Source: Botrytis cinerea B05.10 (Eukaryota > Ascomycota > Leotiomycetes > Helotiales > Sclerotiniaceae). Taken from it: a stretch of 64,000 nt of DNA. The stretch lies in NCBI RefSeq assembly GCF_000143535.2, contig NC_037315.1, positions 682,001-746,000 of the forward strand, read 5' to 3'. Positions 1-12,405 of this stretch are shown in pieces. Each line of letters opens with the position of its first letter. Within the stretch, counting starts at the first letter, position 1. The notes under the pieces were generated by a model. That model saw only the letters and a list, made by a program, of their open reading frames with translations, had not been told where the DNA came from and did not search any database. Position numbers and translations under genes: made by a program.

Positions 1-1946
1 AAGTTCAGGTAATTCCTTGACGATAGTGTTGGTACCGACATTGAGTACTTGGGAAGACTTGGAAACGAAGACGAACAAATTTCCATCATTGAGGAGATGA
101 ACAAAAGGATACATATAATATGGCTGATTTTTCTCCAGAATTTCCATGTCAATGTTCTTACCTTGCGACACAGCGGTAGCACTGAGAATCTCGTATGTAG
201 GATTGTTGTTCGTTTTGACAGTCGGATCGAGGCCGTTCAAACTTCCAGAAGCGACAAAAATGGTTCCATCACCCATAGTTTGAGCAGTAGCATACCAACG
301 AGCACTCGCGAGCTTGTTACCTGGTTCACTCCAGTCTTTTCCATTGAGGCTAGCATCGGTAGATGATCGTTCAAGATATCTAATGGCGTCGAATCCATCC
401 CCAATGTTTGGATCGAGCCAATCTAAAGGCGCGTTGCCTCCAAGAGAAACAACACGTCCATCAGCAAGGAAAGTGCCTCCGGAACAAAACGCATTTGTTT
501 TGTAAGCTAAAGGAGTGGCGACTGCGTTAGTGGCTGGGTCGTATTCTGAAGACATGGCGTAGTATCCATTTGGCAATTTCAATTGGGTGTAGTTCTCTAA
601 TTTGTCGAGGAACATAACTCGACCGTTTGGCATAAGTGCAGCATGCATAGCAGGAACTCCAGACGACCCGACGATATTAAAGGCACCTCCTACTGGGGCA
701 GCTGGGGCAGGGCTTGCACCAGGAGCTGCAACCGCAGGCGCATTCAAACAATCTCCTGATTGGCATCCGGCACCGCAATGCGCATTGGTACTGCCACTAC
801 ATTGTGTTAGATTATCGAAGATTCGCGGGTGAGTGAATGATTGCACTTACCAAAAACCGTACATGGAACAACAATTTCCATTTACCCAATTGCCACAAAC
901 GGTACCTCCATTGGCAGTACCACATGATCCATCAGTAGTTACTGGTGCACTGCTGGCTGCGGCAGGCGTAAGTGTAGAAGTAACTGGGGCAATCACTGGT
1001 TCTTGAGTTGTAGATGAAGAGGGTGCGCTGCCTGCTGCAGCTGTGGTAGTAGTCTTGGCGGCTGATGAAGATTGTGAGCCTGTGCATCCATTCTGGCAAC
1101 CATTGGAAGCCAAACAGTGATCAGTTGTAGATCCACAATAACTAAAAACGGTAAAAATTAGCATCCGTTTATGATAGGAAATGAGGTTGTTAATATGAAA
1201 CTCAAGTTGAATTTTAGTAAAAGCATGACTCACCCATACGAAGAGCAACAACCACCATATTCACCGTTGGCATCGCAGGTAGCACCACCGAAAGCCTAGT
1301 AAGGTCAGCATACCACAACCATAACAATACATCATGGATACTCACACTTCCACATCGGCCATCAGATCGAGGAGAGGTACCGCTTGGAGTTGTAGTGCCG
1401 CCAGTACATCCTGATAAACATCCAGTTCCACAATGACTACAAGATGTTAGTAAAAATTCAAAAATGGTAAGGATTGCGAGTATACTTACGCTTCATCATT
1501 TCCACACCAGCCGTATGACTATCATTGTAATCAGTTATCGATCTTCCATGATTTATTGGGATAGCCTACCGAGCAGCATGACCCTTTGTATACTGTACTG
1601 TTTGGATCGCAGAGAGTGTTACCGTTGGCAGGACCACAGGTACCATCTGTTGAGTAGACAGCTTGTCTTGGCTCAATGGTTCGATCTTTGACTGGGACTG
1701 GATAATAACGAGATGGCATTGGAGTAGATGGGACATAACATCTGGAGAAAAAGTCAGTTCTGTGCTTCTGTTGTACTTGTCTAAGGATCCTTACTCATTA
1801 GTTCCGTCATCTGTACAATTTTGACCTTCGAGACAACCATAGTATAGATTACTGCTTCGAATATCACAGCTTAATGGGACATGATTGAAGACAATATTGG
1901 CGGAGACAGAGGCAATAAGGCCGAAGGAAATGAAGGTCGCCTTCAT
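1..1946 (-). CDS. Copper radical oxidase (glyoxal oxidase type) with three CBM18 chitin-binding modules, 3' end outside window
   Basis: Likely a secreted Tyr-Cys copper radical oxidase that oxidises aldehydes or alcohols to give hydrogen peroxide, tethered to chitin. Start at 1946 with signal peptide MKATFISFGLIASVSA. Seven exons fit in the window: 1795-1946, 1570-1741, 1490-1518, 1346-1436, 1234-1295, 851-1141 and 1-796. Three Cys-rich modules follow the signal peptide, each with the CBM18 pattern CG..NGG..C....CCS.YG.CG; a Ser/Thr/Ala-rich linker separates modules two and three, and a Pro/Ala-rich linker follows module three. The rest matches the glyoxal oxidase N-terminal domain: FCSGGTFLADGRVVSLGG holds the probable cofactor Cys, and SARWYATAQTMGDGTIFVASG (cut here at the start of a second block) holds the probable radical Tyr. 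The C-terminal copper-ligand domain lies beyond base 1. Family assignment is strong; substrate is unknown. Confidence 0.9.
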
Positions 1947-4345
1947 GGCTGCTAAGGATTACTTGAGAGAGATCAGTATGGGGTGCGTCAAACTCAATGC
2001 GAGAAGATATTGGCAGGTAAAGACAAGTAAGTAACTAGATGTAGCTTGAATAGAATGGAAAATAGAAAGGGAGGAAGATTTGTGTTGCAAGATGTTGGAA
2101 GTATTGTGTGTGAAGTATTATATCTCCCAGCCTTGCCTTGTCACATCGGAGGTAAAGGCTGTGCAGATCAACAAAAGTCATTTACCCATTCACTGGGCGA
2201 CCGCAATTTCCTGCGCCGGTTGGCGATGCAAGTGATAGAGTTGAATTGTATCAAGTGGGAAGGCTGAAGCATAAAGTGTGGAATGAGACAGGTGTGACAA
2301 CTCACCTCGTATGATAGGGTGTTTAATTAGACACAAAAAAGCAAATGCGAGTGCTCGTCTGAAGGTGCGTGGTGGTGTTGTTTTTTCGACCCGATGAATC
2401 AATTCCAAACGATCAGAAGTCTAGCATTCGACGATAGAGATATAGACAGTCTTCAAAGGAGTGAACAGCAAGCCCATGTAAAGATTGGATCTTTGAAATA
2501 GGGAATGTATAGGGAAAAAGAATGTGAGGGCTTGCTAGGAGCGACGACGAGAAGTGCGAGGTTGGAGGTGGATGGTGAGGTTGAGGTTGAGGTTGAGGTT
2601 GAAGATGGAGGCGTAGGTAGAGGAGGGAGGTAATTATTACGGATGAGGGAGAGGAGGGAGGAGGGGAGAAGAGAAGAGAAAAGAAAATGGAGAGACAGAG
2701 ACGGAAAACGAGACGAGATGATAGGACCAAGTTAAGTAGGGACTAAGTAGACATGTCCGAAAAGAGTAACACGTCCCCACTTACATAACGAGGACTAAAA
2801 GTCGCTCTTGCCCTTCTTGATTGGATCTGATACGTATAGAACGTATAGAACGGATATCCGTACCGACTAGATTGTGGCATCGGCGGTTTTTTCACATAGC
2901 ATTTGGAGTAGCCACGAAGGAGAGTCAGGACGGAACGAATCGTCTGTGGAAGCACCAGGTATGTGCCTCAGCTAGATGCTCAGGGACCAATGTCTGTGAG
3001 TTCGAGCTGGAAAACACGAAAATGCTTCTTTTCATCCCATGTGTCGGGGCCGTTGTTGCCGGCTCCTTGACCTCCCTTGGCTCTCAACTAATCTACTCAG
3101 ATGCCAACAAGAGTTTTCCGAACGGTTCCTCCTCCTGCTGCTAGGCCTTCTGCTTCTCGACAGCCCGCGGTCATTGTGCACATCGCCCACGCGGAGGAAA
3201 TCGCCTTGGTCGTTGAGCTATGATCGGCTGCGAGGGTGACATCTTCTAGTTTTTGCTTATCCATCTATTGGCGAGATACTTTTTACATGAACATCGACAA
3301 CCTTGACTTTTATGACATGTCATTGGTGGGGATAATCGCAGATCATTAAATTGCCCTGGTCGATCCGTGCCAGCGCTACATCTAACTGGTTCGGCGATTT
3401 TAAGCTTCTTTCTCTGCTAGGTACTTTCAATGGCGCGTTTCATGAAAGATACTACCAGGAGTTGGAAAGGCTGGCTACGAGCCTACCTGTGTGCATTGAC
3501 CGCAGTACGCAGGGTGGTCCTCTGTACAGGAAAAAACCCTCCCCCGGCAATTGGGCCTCTTTAAGCGCTCAAAGTTGGATATCTGGTTAGATTCTCGTAT
3601 CTTGAATTAAATAAATGGAGTGCAGGACAGGTCAAAGATCTATAGGTACACAGGTGACATAGATATCAAATTAGCACACGAAACGGCATGTTGTGTGTAT
3701 GATTGGGTAGGGCAATTCTATTATTACAGTTCCAATGCCCCGTGGCCACAGCTGGCTACAGAACATCCATCTCATGGTTAGATTAATTGATTCCACGCGC
3801 TTTTTTAACCTTAAAGTGTGAATTGGTGCATAATCATCTCAAATTAGACAGACACCAGGGTGGGTTGGAGGGGCCCCAAAATGCTTCTCGTCAATTTTAG
3901 CTTGTCCTTAGCGATACATGTTGGCGTACGCTTGGGTCCTTGAAAATTCATGTGTCTCTTCAAACTTCCGAAAAAGGTGGCGGCCTTTGCTTTGAACGTG
4001 TGATCCCGAGGTCACATCCGCTCCATAGAGGGCTGGGTGAGTCCACGAGGCGTCGTTGCTGGGACCGATTAATCTGACCCTTAGGCCTGCTTGCATCAAG
4101 TTGTAGACAAGATGAGGAAAGGATGCATGCTGTAAATGCCTCCGAGCAAACAGAAATTAGGGTTTTGTCCGACACCAAACCATCAATTTCCTTCAATGTG
4201 TGAATATCGATGCTTGACAATTCATCTTGGTTTGAGGGGCAGGTAGTCCCAAGATGGTATCTGCTGGCCAAACCTCGTATATGCCGTGAAAATTCGGATT
4301 CGCCTACAAGTTTAATCATTTGAGTTCCGTGTGGTCACTGCTCTT
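1947..4345. other. Gene-free spacer between the oxidase and YAE1
   Basis: About 2.4 kb with no open frame that looks like protein. It should hold the oxidase promoter next to 1946. The ORFs here are low-complexity or lack any recognisable motif. The only clear structure is a short GAGGTT tandem repeat near 2576-2604. The interval 2743-3600 has several short open frames on both strands, none coherent. Confidence 0.6.
2576..2604. repeat. Hexanucleotide microsatellite (TTGAGG)n
   Basis: Four to five tandem copies of TTGAGG upstream of the oxidase gene, within a purine-rich tract that runs on to about 2710. Confidence 0.85.
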
Positions 4346-5077
4346 TCACCAATTCAGATCCGTTTTTGCAGCACCAATCCTCTGCTCCACAGCATCAGCT
4401 TTCACATGCTGTCCCACAAGCACAACGTCCTCTTCATTTCCCTCCATCAAGTCCATATCCAACGACCACTTTTGTATCTCCTCTTCCACAATCCCTTCCC
4501 ATTTCTTGAGCAGAGGATGTGCTGCAGCAACGTCGGGGAATACGACATCCTTCCCTTCCTTCTCCCCTGGAACTTCAAATTTCCATATTCCATCCTCGCC
4601 CCACCACTCTCTTGCAAACACCTTTTCTGTTTTTAATTCATTCTTTGCATTGTTGGACAATTCTTCTACTCGACTTTTCTCTTTCGTCCACTCTTCACCT
4701 TCGGACTTGCTCGCGGATACGGAAACTGCCCCAGAAATTCCCTCAAGAATTCCTATAATCTTTCCTATCCTCAACCCTAACACAGCACCTAATCCATAAC
4801 CCTCGTCAAATCCCTTTTGGACACTCTCCGATTTTCCTTTGGTAACGCCATCTCTATATCCTTCTGTTTCGTGCTTCTCCTTTAATCTTGGTATATCTGA
4901 AATCTCTGTATTTCCAACCCCAAACATATCTCCGTCGCGCATATCTCTGCCGTCAAGTGTGGGAGAACCTGGTTCTGATCCGAAGACATCGTCAAAGTCG
5001 TCATTATGAGGGGTGGATTCAGACTGTGGCATGGTGAAAGTACCAGAAGATAGTGGAAATTCGGTGTCGCGAAACAT
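4346..5077 (-). CDS. YAE1: Yae1-family protein (deca-GX3 motif), Fe-S target adaptor
   Basis: Single-exon frame of 243 codons. Residues about 72-112 contain a run in which Gly recurs every fourth residue (GYRDGVTKGKSE, then GFDEGYGLGAVLGLRIGKII and on), the deca-GX3 signature of the Yae1 N-terminal domain. Eleven periodic positions can be counted and one of them is Ser rather than Gly. In yeast Yae1 works with Lto1 to bring the cytosolic Fe-S assembly machinery to the ABC protein Rli1/ABCE1, so a role in ribosome function is expected. The C-terminal part is acidic and helical and ends in W. The second Met (5032, MPQSES) is an equally possible start. No intron is needed. No Lto1 partner is visible nearby. 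Confidence 0.85.
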   Translation of the reverse strand: MFRDTEFPLSSGTFTMPQSESTPHNDDFDDVFGSEPGSPTLDGRDMRDGDMFGVGNTEISDIPRLKEKHETEGYRDGVTKGKSESVQKGFDEGYGLGAVLGLRIGKIIGILEGISGAVSVSASKSEGEEWTKEKSRVEELSNNAKNELKTEKVFAREWWGEDGIWKFEVPGEKEGKDVVFPDVAAAHPLLKKWEGIVEEEIQKWSLDMDLMEGNEEDVVLVGQHVKADAVEQRIGAAKTDLNW

Positions 5078-6958
5078 CTCAATCGTGAATCATTGGTTAA
5101 TTTTGAGGATTCGGAATGCAATGATTCATTCCACAGGTATTTCAAAAATTTGGTGATGAAGAATGCTTATCTAATCTACGCGAGTTGTGACTGGCCTTTC
5201 TCCTTAGTGCGGGGTCGCAGAACTGGGCGATAAGATAGAAATGCCAAGTATCTTGTCTTATCACTTTTTTCACCATTTATTTGCTCGGCTTGATATCCTG
5301 TTGCTAGGTACTACTGGGCAAGCAAGTTGATTTTATCATATTCTGCAAGTGCGACAAAAGCTTTTTGAGTCTCTTGAACCCCAGAAATCCAACATGGCAC
5401 TCGCTGTCTCTACTGTCACGTTGTCGATCACCAGTACCTCATCTTATTAGCTGTTACTCCGTTCAACTTTTAGTCCAGACAGGCTCACCAACCAAGTTCT
5501 TGTATGTTTGAGGGACTAGTATCTTTTCTCCTTTTGATTCCTCACCGTTCAACAAGTTTGTTACTGAAGCATCATAATCGTGGAATAGTATTCGTCTGAT
5601 GAATGCCGCACTACCCATTTCAAACCGAGAAGCAAGCGAATGTTTACTTGGTGGTCAATTCCCGTGATCAACTCACTTCAGAAAAGCTTTTCACATCTAG
5701 TTGATGGAAGGAAGAATGATTCTTGTGTCTTACCACACCACTGTTTCATATTTCGATTAGTGGAACTATGTCGGATGAAAATTACACTTATCATATTAAA
5801 CTTCTTGCAAAGACCTCAAAAGACCAATCCTCAGATAGAGGAACCAGGTTAAAGCAGGAGGGGGCCCTGATGCCATACCATAAGCATTCCAAAAGATCCA
5901 AGTCATAGTATAAAAGCACTAAATGCAATTTGACCTTTTCGAAACACAGCTAATTGTGTAAATCTGTTTTGATACCTCCAGCAAGCTTCCGTCTACCGGA
6001 TACCAATGTTAGTACTTTCGGCCACAAAGACACCAAACCACAGTATTAGCCTTTCCTGGAATACATTTAACTATAAATTGCACAAAGCCGTTGAAATAGA
6101 AAATGATAGTGCCAAGCGCGGCGGATAAACTTCCAAGCAAACTACCAAGAGTAGGCCCACAGATGTCAAAATCTGAGATGCAATGTCTTGGTATGGAAGC
6201 TTTCCAACCGTGGTCTAGGTAGCAGGGAATGTGCATTTGTCAACTATCATTAGTCCGATAGTTAGCCTTTGTTAGTGTCTAAAATTTGGAAATGTTTCCA
6301 CAATGTGTTTCAAACACATTGTCAACCCAGTCTATCTAGAGTATTTCCGTCATCAAAAGAACATTTCCCTTTATGAACGTATGCCGTGCCATCCAATCTA
6401 CGAGTTGTAACTTTCCCAGTACATGTACTGCTACAGACACGGCAGAACGGCTATTCACAACACATCCGAAGTAAAGCTGATGCATAGAGAGCGAATGGAT
6501 GAGGTGGGGAAGATTCAAGTTTGAAGAATCGCATAGCCGGGATGTAACAAGTGGTCAGGCGCCAGCTGCTTCGCCTCGGATTTGCTTTTCTCTCTCTTTT
6601 GGTTTGGCAAACTTACCAATGAACGCAGATTATCAGATAAGTTACTGGGAGCGATCATAGATGTGAGTTGATTTTATTGAACCTTACTAGCTACATAATG
6701 AATAAAACGAGAATTTTGCCATAAAGGAATGTCGTAAGTTTGTCAAGTCTCGCCGGGCCTAGGATCGTTCCCATGAAATTGTCCATTCCCATCCAGATTT
6801 TCCATCAATACCCTCAGACAACGTGATTAGAAGAATTCAAATATCCAATAATTATTACATCCTCCTCCGTTTTCCTTTCCAAAAAATACTGCAGTAATAC
6901 CAAAAACATCGCATACTGTACTGTGCTATGGGGTCACAAGTCTAAAACACAAGACCAT
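5078..6958. other. Gene-free spacer
   Basis: About 1.9 kb between the YAE1 start and the end of the CFEM gene. Only short frames are present. One minus-strand frame at 6009-6236 has a Gly/Ser/Ala-rich hydrophobic stretch but no gene context, so I do not call it. Likely holds the YAE1 promoter and 3' sequence of the CFEM gene. Confidence 0.5.
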
Positions 6959-7582
6959 CTACAAAGCAGCGACCACAGCTGCAAGAAGACCGACCATACC
7001 ACCGACACCCGCAAGCCCAACAGAGTGTCCCGCATTCGCGGTGACCTCTCCAGCTGCACTAGAAGTAGCCGTAGGACCTCCGGTAGTAACCGTCCCATTC
7101 CCAGGTCTCGAAGTAGTAGCCGGCGCAGTGGTCAATGAACCTGTCCCAAAAGTCAAAGCAGGGCCCGAGGAAGATGAAGATGAGCCTGGAGATGCGGACG
7201 AGGTAGAGCTCTCTGAGGTACTTTCTGCGGTACTCCTAGTTTCGGACGCGGTTGTCTCTGCAGGTGCTATGGTGCATCTGTTTGGAGCATTCTGGGCTTG
7301 CTGGATCTCTCCGGCTGCAGTACAGGCGCCGAGAATACAGGGAACGATGGCACTGGAGATACCAGCGAGATTAGAGGCTTGACATTGGCAGGCTGTGTCT
7401 TCGATATCGCAGTTGGTGCCTTCTGCAATGGCTTGAGAGATACAGGCACTCTGTATGGATTGTTAGTTAAGCGATTGGGAGAACTTCTATGGGGAACTTA
7501 CAGCGCAAACTGGTTGGCCTGGAAACTCGGCCGCGGAGGCAAGAGTAGCAGTAATGGCCAAAACAACGAGTGAGAACTTCAT
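6959..7582 (-). CDS. CFEM-domain secreted, GPI-anchored protein
   Basis: Two exons, 7502-7582 and 6959-7450, joined in phase 0 over an intron of 51 bases with GTAAGT donor; 190 residues. MKFSLVVLAITATLASAA is a signal peptide. The mature N-terminus has eight cysteines in CFEM spacing: PVC, SAC, TNC, TACQC, VPC, GAC and NRC, with an Asp in CDIEDTACQC at the place where haem-binding CFEM proteins keep their axial Asp. A Ser/Thr-rich region follows, then a hydrophobic tail (GLAGVGGMVGLLAAVVAAL) that fits a GPI-attachment signal. Known CFEM proteins act at the cell wall in haem or iron uptake, adhesion or host interaction; which applies here cannot be read from the sequence. Confidence 0.9.
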
Positions 7583-10500
7583 AATGAGGTTGGTTTTGTA
7601 GTTAAAACTTTTAAGAAGAAAAGTATGCAGATGATATGAGAGGCTGAAGTCGAAATTGAAACGAATTGATGGGAAGTGACTTGTAGATGAAGAACGATAG
7701 AGAACAAAAGAAGCGGAAGAGGGATAAATGATGGATTTATGTAGGAAGCGTGCAGACAAAGAGTTTCTTCCCAAGGTATACATCATTCCTTTCGATGGCG
7801 AGAGTTGATTCGCGGCAACGAGCTTCATTCCTTAAAAAGGAGAAATAATTCAAAGAGGGTATGAAATGATCGCTCTTGTAATAATGATTCACATTGTTTT
7901 CTGCCATTTCAATTCTATCCATCTTTTTCGTCGATTCATTCCTTCTTGAAGATGAAAACCCATTCATGTTGGCCTGCCAAAAAAAATCATGTTGGGAGCA
8001 GGAATGTACAGGTGTTCCACATAAACCCGCAATGGCGGGTTTTCAGACATGCGGGTATGTATGGAGGCTGGTATCAGGTTTGCACACGCCGGAACAGGTA
8101 ATTCCACATGGCAATTGCAAAACTGCCGCAATGAGATATCAGCCTTCAGACTGGTACATATATGTGTGTGGCTGAATTTTTTTTTTTCAACGGTGGGGTT
8201 CTTTGTGTGGAATATAGAGAGGTGGAAAGGGAAAGTTGACGGGGTGAATGGGAATGGCGTTCTTCCGAGGCGGCCGGGTTGGGAAGAATGAGAGAGACAT
8301 TCTTCGAGAAACAAATGTCTAAAAATAGACACGTTTTTACTGAAAACTGGTTATTTGAAATTTACCGTGGTGGTTTATGGGTTTATTTTTAAAAGTGGCG
8401 GGAGCAGATTAAGGAGCTTCGTTTGGGAAGCGCTGATAGCTCCTTGAGCTTTTCTTTCGAGGTATTTACTTGATAGAACTTGTGTTCCCTTCATAGCTAG
8501 GAAATCGGATTTTATATTCCGACGATTTCGAGCTATCTTAGTATAGGATTATGGGTAATTGTGATTGATTTACATACGAACAATTGGACAACTAGATCAG
8601 AGATGAAATTATGATTCGGTGTTACATTGATTTTCGTCTACCTGAAATGCAGTTTACCGAGGGGTTTGGAGTTTTGTAAGCTTCTGAACGTAGTGTAGAT
8701 ATTGAAGTTCGCTAGCCTAGGGTTATGATGTGGCAACGAGTATGTAAATTTGACAACAAAGTTTCCAAATAAATGAATGCACTGCTTTCCAGCATCAACT
8801 TTGGGCTATTGCAGAGCTTTTCGAGTCCCTCAATCTTACATCATTTCTCAACTTTCTTCTTCCATAATTGTGTTTATAATGCCTTTCTTACTTACTGAAT
8901 TGAGAAACATCTTGATCAAATTAAGCGAGATCAGATTAGATTGAGAATAGTGATTTGAAAAAAAATTCAATTGACTGAAGCCAGGGTTCTATGCACCAGT
9001 GCGTATGCCGAATATCTGATGAGTTCTCAGTGAAATCAGTAATGTCGTTGCTATATTCCTGTTGGCGATCTTTTCGGCACGAAGTAGTCCAGCTCCCGAC
9101 TACCTCTATGTCACCTCAAGTTTATCAAGGAAATGATATGTGTATTGGCATTCGAAACTGTTTGCATTAACTACTCTTTTCGCAACGAGACATTTCGAAG
9201 TTTTCTTTGTTGCAAGGAAATTGATGATATTGTTATTAGAGCATGCCTCGATGATGTGGTATAAAGTAATGTCTCCTGCCCCCCTTTACCCTCTTCTATG
9301 TTCGTCATAAGCTGATCGCCAAATCTACTTATTTGCTTGCTATAATCCCATTTGCTAGGGATGCCGTATTTCGAAGAGATGGTGCTACGTGCCAGCTATT
9401 TAATTACTGTGTTAAGCTAGTAGATACCTATTGTAACAAAAACATCATGCGCACAAAGTTGAATCAAGGGGGCTTCTGGTGCCCCGTCTGTTGAAGTCAC
9501 CGAATGGAAATAGAGAAGATGTTATTTTGAGAATATTATGAAAATTGTGAAGACGGCTGACATTAAGAAGTCGTAGTGCTGGGTGTTATTGAAATTAAAG
9601 TATACAAGGTCTGTCTCGTCGAAGTTATCAGACTCGATATTTCGAAATCTCCAAGGTCTGTTTTATGCCATTATTTATACTAGTGATGTCTTTTGCTATA
9701 TGAAAAGGTCGAACATATGACAGGCTACTAGCAATTTCTGAAATATCTTGCTGGCATTTAGATCACACCACCAACACAAGTTATGGGTCGAGTTTGTTTG
9801 GTAGATGATTATGCCATGGTCTTTTATAGTATCCGTTGAATTGAAATGGTCGCAAGAGGAACACGCGCGCTCCATCATGGAGTTGGGCATCAGTCGATGT
9901 TCTTTTTAGATAATAAGGGCCCCGTTCATCAAAATAATGTCTGCAGCTTGGAGAACAGGCAAATGCGTTAGAAATCAGTTAATGAAACGACGTGACTATG
10001 GCATTTTCTGTGAAAGTTCACCACAATGATTTCCAGCCGACTTTATATGAGGGACAACCAAGAGGCGAACTAGTCAATCTTGGAATCATCTTGATTCCTA
10101 CCACTGAAGTGCCAGATACACTTAAACGAATCCGTGTCTGCGGCATTCTCGACATGTGCTTCACATACACACGGAGACATTGTTCAAAGACAAACAAACA
10201 ATATTTGATCGATTCAAATTGAGCATAACATTCAATGTTTGTACTTGCAAGAAGACGTATGCTGGATATAAGGAAAACAAGGAACAGACCACACAGCAGC
10301 AGATATTACATAAATTCCAGATGAACTTCTCCCATGCTTGTGTTCATTGCGTTGTGGTGTATACCATGATGAACAAGCAATCCAGCAGCAACATTGAATG
10401 CGTGATCATTGCTGGGCATGTTGTTCCTAATGATGATGATGCAAACTGAAATCAAACAATGGGGCTTGTCTTCTCCTATTGTTCCTGCACAGATCGGACA

Positions 10501-10834
10501 ACGCAGGAGCGTTTGCGTGATCACCTTGATCATTTTGAACCAGTGAGAAGTACAACCCCAGGTTGATCGTTGCATTTTACCGCGAGCAATACTCGAGCAA
10601 AAGGGGAAGACAAGCGCGTGAGTGCCGAAATCTGACGGCGGCACTTGATTGCTTATCGATAAGAAAGACCCCTGAACAAATAACCTTTTAGTATTTCGGC
10701 CCAGCAATGACTCTTCCCAAAGAGCAATCATTCGGCCTCCGATCAATCAATGTCAGATTCTTCTTCCAACATCTCCTATTTATGTCTTTATAATCACTTC
10801 AATCTCCTGGCATTTTAGCCAGCAATAATCCGTC
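7583..10834. other. Long gene-free, AT-rich spacer
   Basis: About 3.25 kb without a supportable gene. The 5' side should contain the CFEM promoter and the last few hundred bases the pantothenate kinase promoter. A minus-strand frame at 10306-10746 (146 codons) has no domain, no signal peptide and runs into the PanK promoter, so it is left out. No transposon ends or terminal repeats were seen. Confidence 0.5.
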
Positions 10835-12405
10835 ATGTCTGCGGATATCCCGCAGACTGAAGAGAATCTCATTCCCTCCCCCTCGAACTCCAATAATGAA
10901 AACCCCACCAACCTCTCCTCGCAAGCTTCGATGGGTGGGCATATCCGCGCGAGAACGAATACGGCGGAAATCGATAGTACGATCATTCATCCAGGAAGCG
11001 TGAAGATCAATGTTACGGGCGCATTCATCGTCGATCAAGGTTCCGTTTCTCCAAAGGAATTGAATACCAATGAGAGGAATTATGATACCCAGGACATTCG
11101 ACTGCCGAATCATACGGCGGTGGTCAGTCATATTGCTGTAGATGTATGACTTCATTTTCTCGGGTCATAGTTATGAATTGGTGATTGGTATGCTGACATG
11201 TTTTCAAGATTGGAGGCTCTTTAGCTAAGCTTGTATATTTCTCGAGAGAGGCACATTCGCGCGAGCCAGGCGGTCGTCTCAATTTCATGAATTTTGAGAC
11301 GGATCGCATAGATGAATGTGTGGAGTTTATGAAACAGCTGCAGGCCAAGCAACAGAAACTCAATGGATCGAGACCTGGGGATTTGTGCGTAATGGCAACT
11401 GGTGGAGGGGCATACAAGTACTATGATAAGATCAAGGAAGCTTTGGGTGTCGATGTTATACGAGAGGATGAGATGGAATGTTTGATCATCGGTACTTTTC
11501 CTTTCCCCATGGCACGCGACTTGTTGATGTTATACAATGCTAACGGAGAATGAACCACAGGCCTCGATTTCTTCATTACCGAGATCCCCCGGGAAGTATT
11601 CACATATAGCGAAAGAGATCCTATGCATTTTACCTCGCCCAGCCCAGACATATACCCGTATCTCCTCGTTAACATAGGGAGCGGTGTGTCCATGATAAAA
11701 GTATCTGGACCACGAGAGTATCAAAGAGTTGGCGGAACCTCTCTGGGCGGTGGCACGCTCTGGGGATTACTCTCTCTCTTAACTGGTGCTCGAACATTCG
11801 ATGATATGCTCGGAATGGCGGAAAGAGGTGATAATGCCAAAGTGGACATGTTAGTCGGCGACATTTACGGTACAGATTACGGCAAAATCGGGCTCAAAAG
11901 TAGCACTATCGCAAGTTCTTTCGGGAAAGTCTTCCGCATGAAACGAGAAGCCGAAAGATTAGCCGAAGACTCGGGAGGTCAAAATAACAGCAACGAACCA
12001 TCTAGCTCTTCCCATTCCGCCGAGGAACCCCCATTTTGCAACGAAGATATATCAAGGTCCCTCTTGTATGCCATATCCAACAACATAGGACAAATTGCAT
12101 ATCTGCAATCGGAAAAACACCGTTTATCGACGATATATTTTGGAGGTAGTTTTATTAGGGGACATAGACAAACGATTAATACATTGAGTTATGCGATCAA
12201 GTTCTGGAGTAATGGAGAGAAAAAGGCAATGTTTTTGAGACATGAAGGATATCTCGGGAGTGTGGGTGCATTTTTGAAAAGGAAGCCAGAGGGTTGGGGA
12301 AGGAGGATGAGTTTTGAAGAAGCTGCGGCTTCTGGGGAAGGGGAAGTAAAGGATGTTAGGGATGAGCTGAAAGCCTTGAAGAGGGAAGTCAGTAGAACCG
12401 AATAA
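10835..12405 (+). CDS. Pantothenate kinase (eukaryotic type II)
   Basis: Phosphorylates pantothenate with ATP, the first and usually rate-limiting step of coenzyme A synthesis; cytosolic. Exons 10835-11143, 11209-11491 and 11561-12405 join in phases 0 and 1 to give 478 residues, the expected size for fungal PanK (yeast Cab1 family). Visible family motifs are the N-terminal phosphate-binding segment AVDIGGSLAKLVYF, formed exactly across the first splice junction, then ATGGGAYKY, LLVNIGSGVSMIKV, and RVGGTSLGGGTLWGL, followed by IYFGGSFIRGH near the C-terminus. The first 90 residues are polar, Ser/Asn-rich and not conserved in the family. The last 50 residues are charged and helical. An ATP/acetyl-CoA-binding role for the Gly motifs is family knowledge. 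Assignment is firm. Confidence 0.96.

Noticed and set aside
2413..2730. Minus-strand frame rich in Pro, Gln, Ser and Leu
   Set aside because: Translation of a GAGGTT repeat and a purine-rich tract; no sign of coding.
10306..10746. 146-codon minus-strand frame before the PanK gene
   Set aside because: No domain, signal or coiled coil; lies in the expected promoter of PanK.
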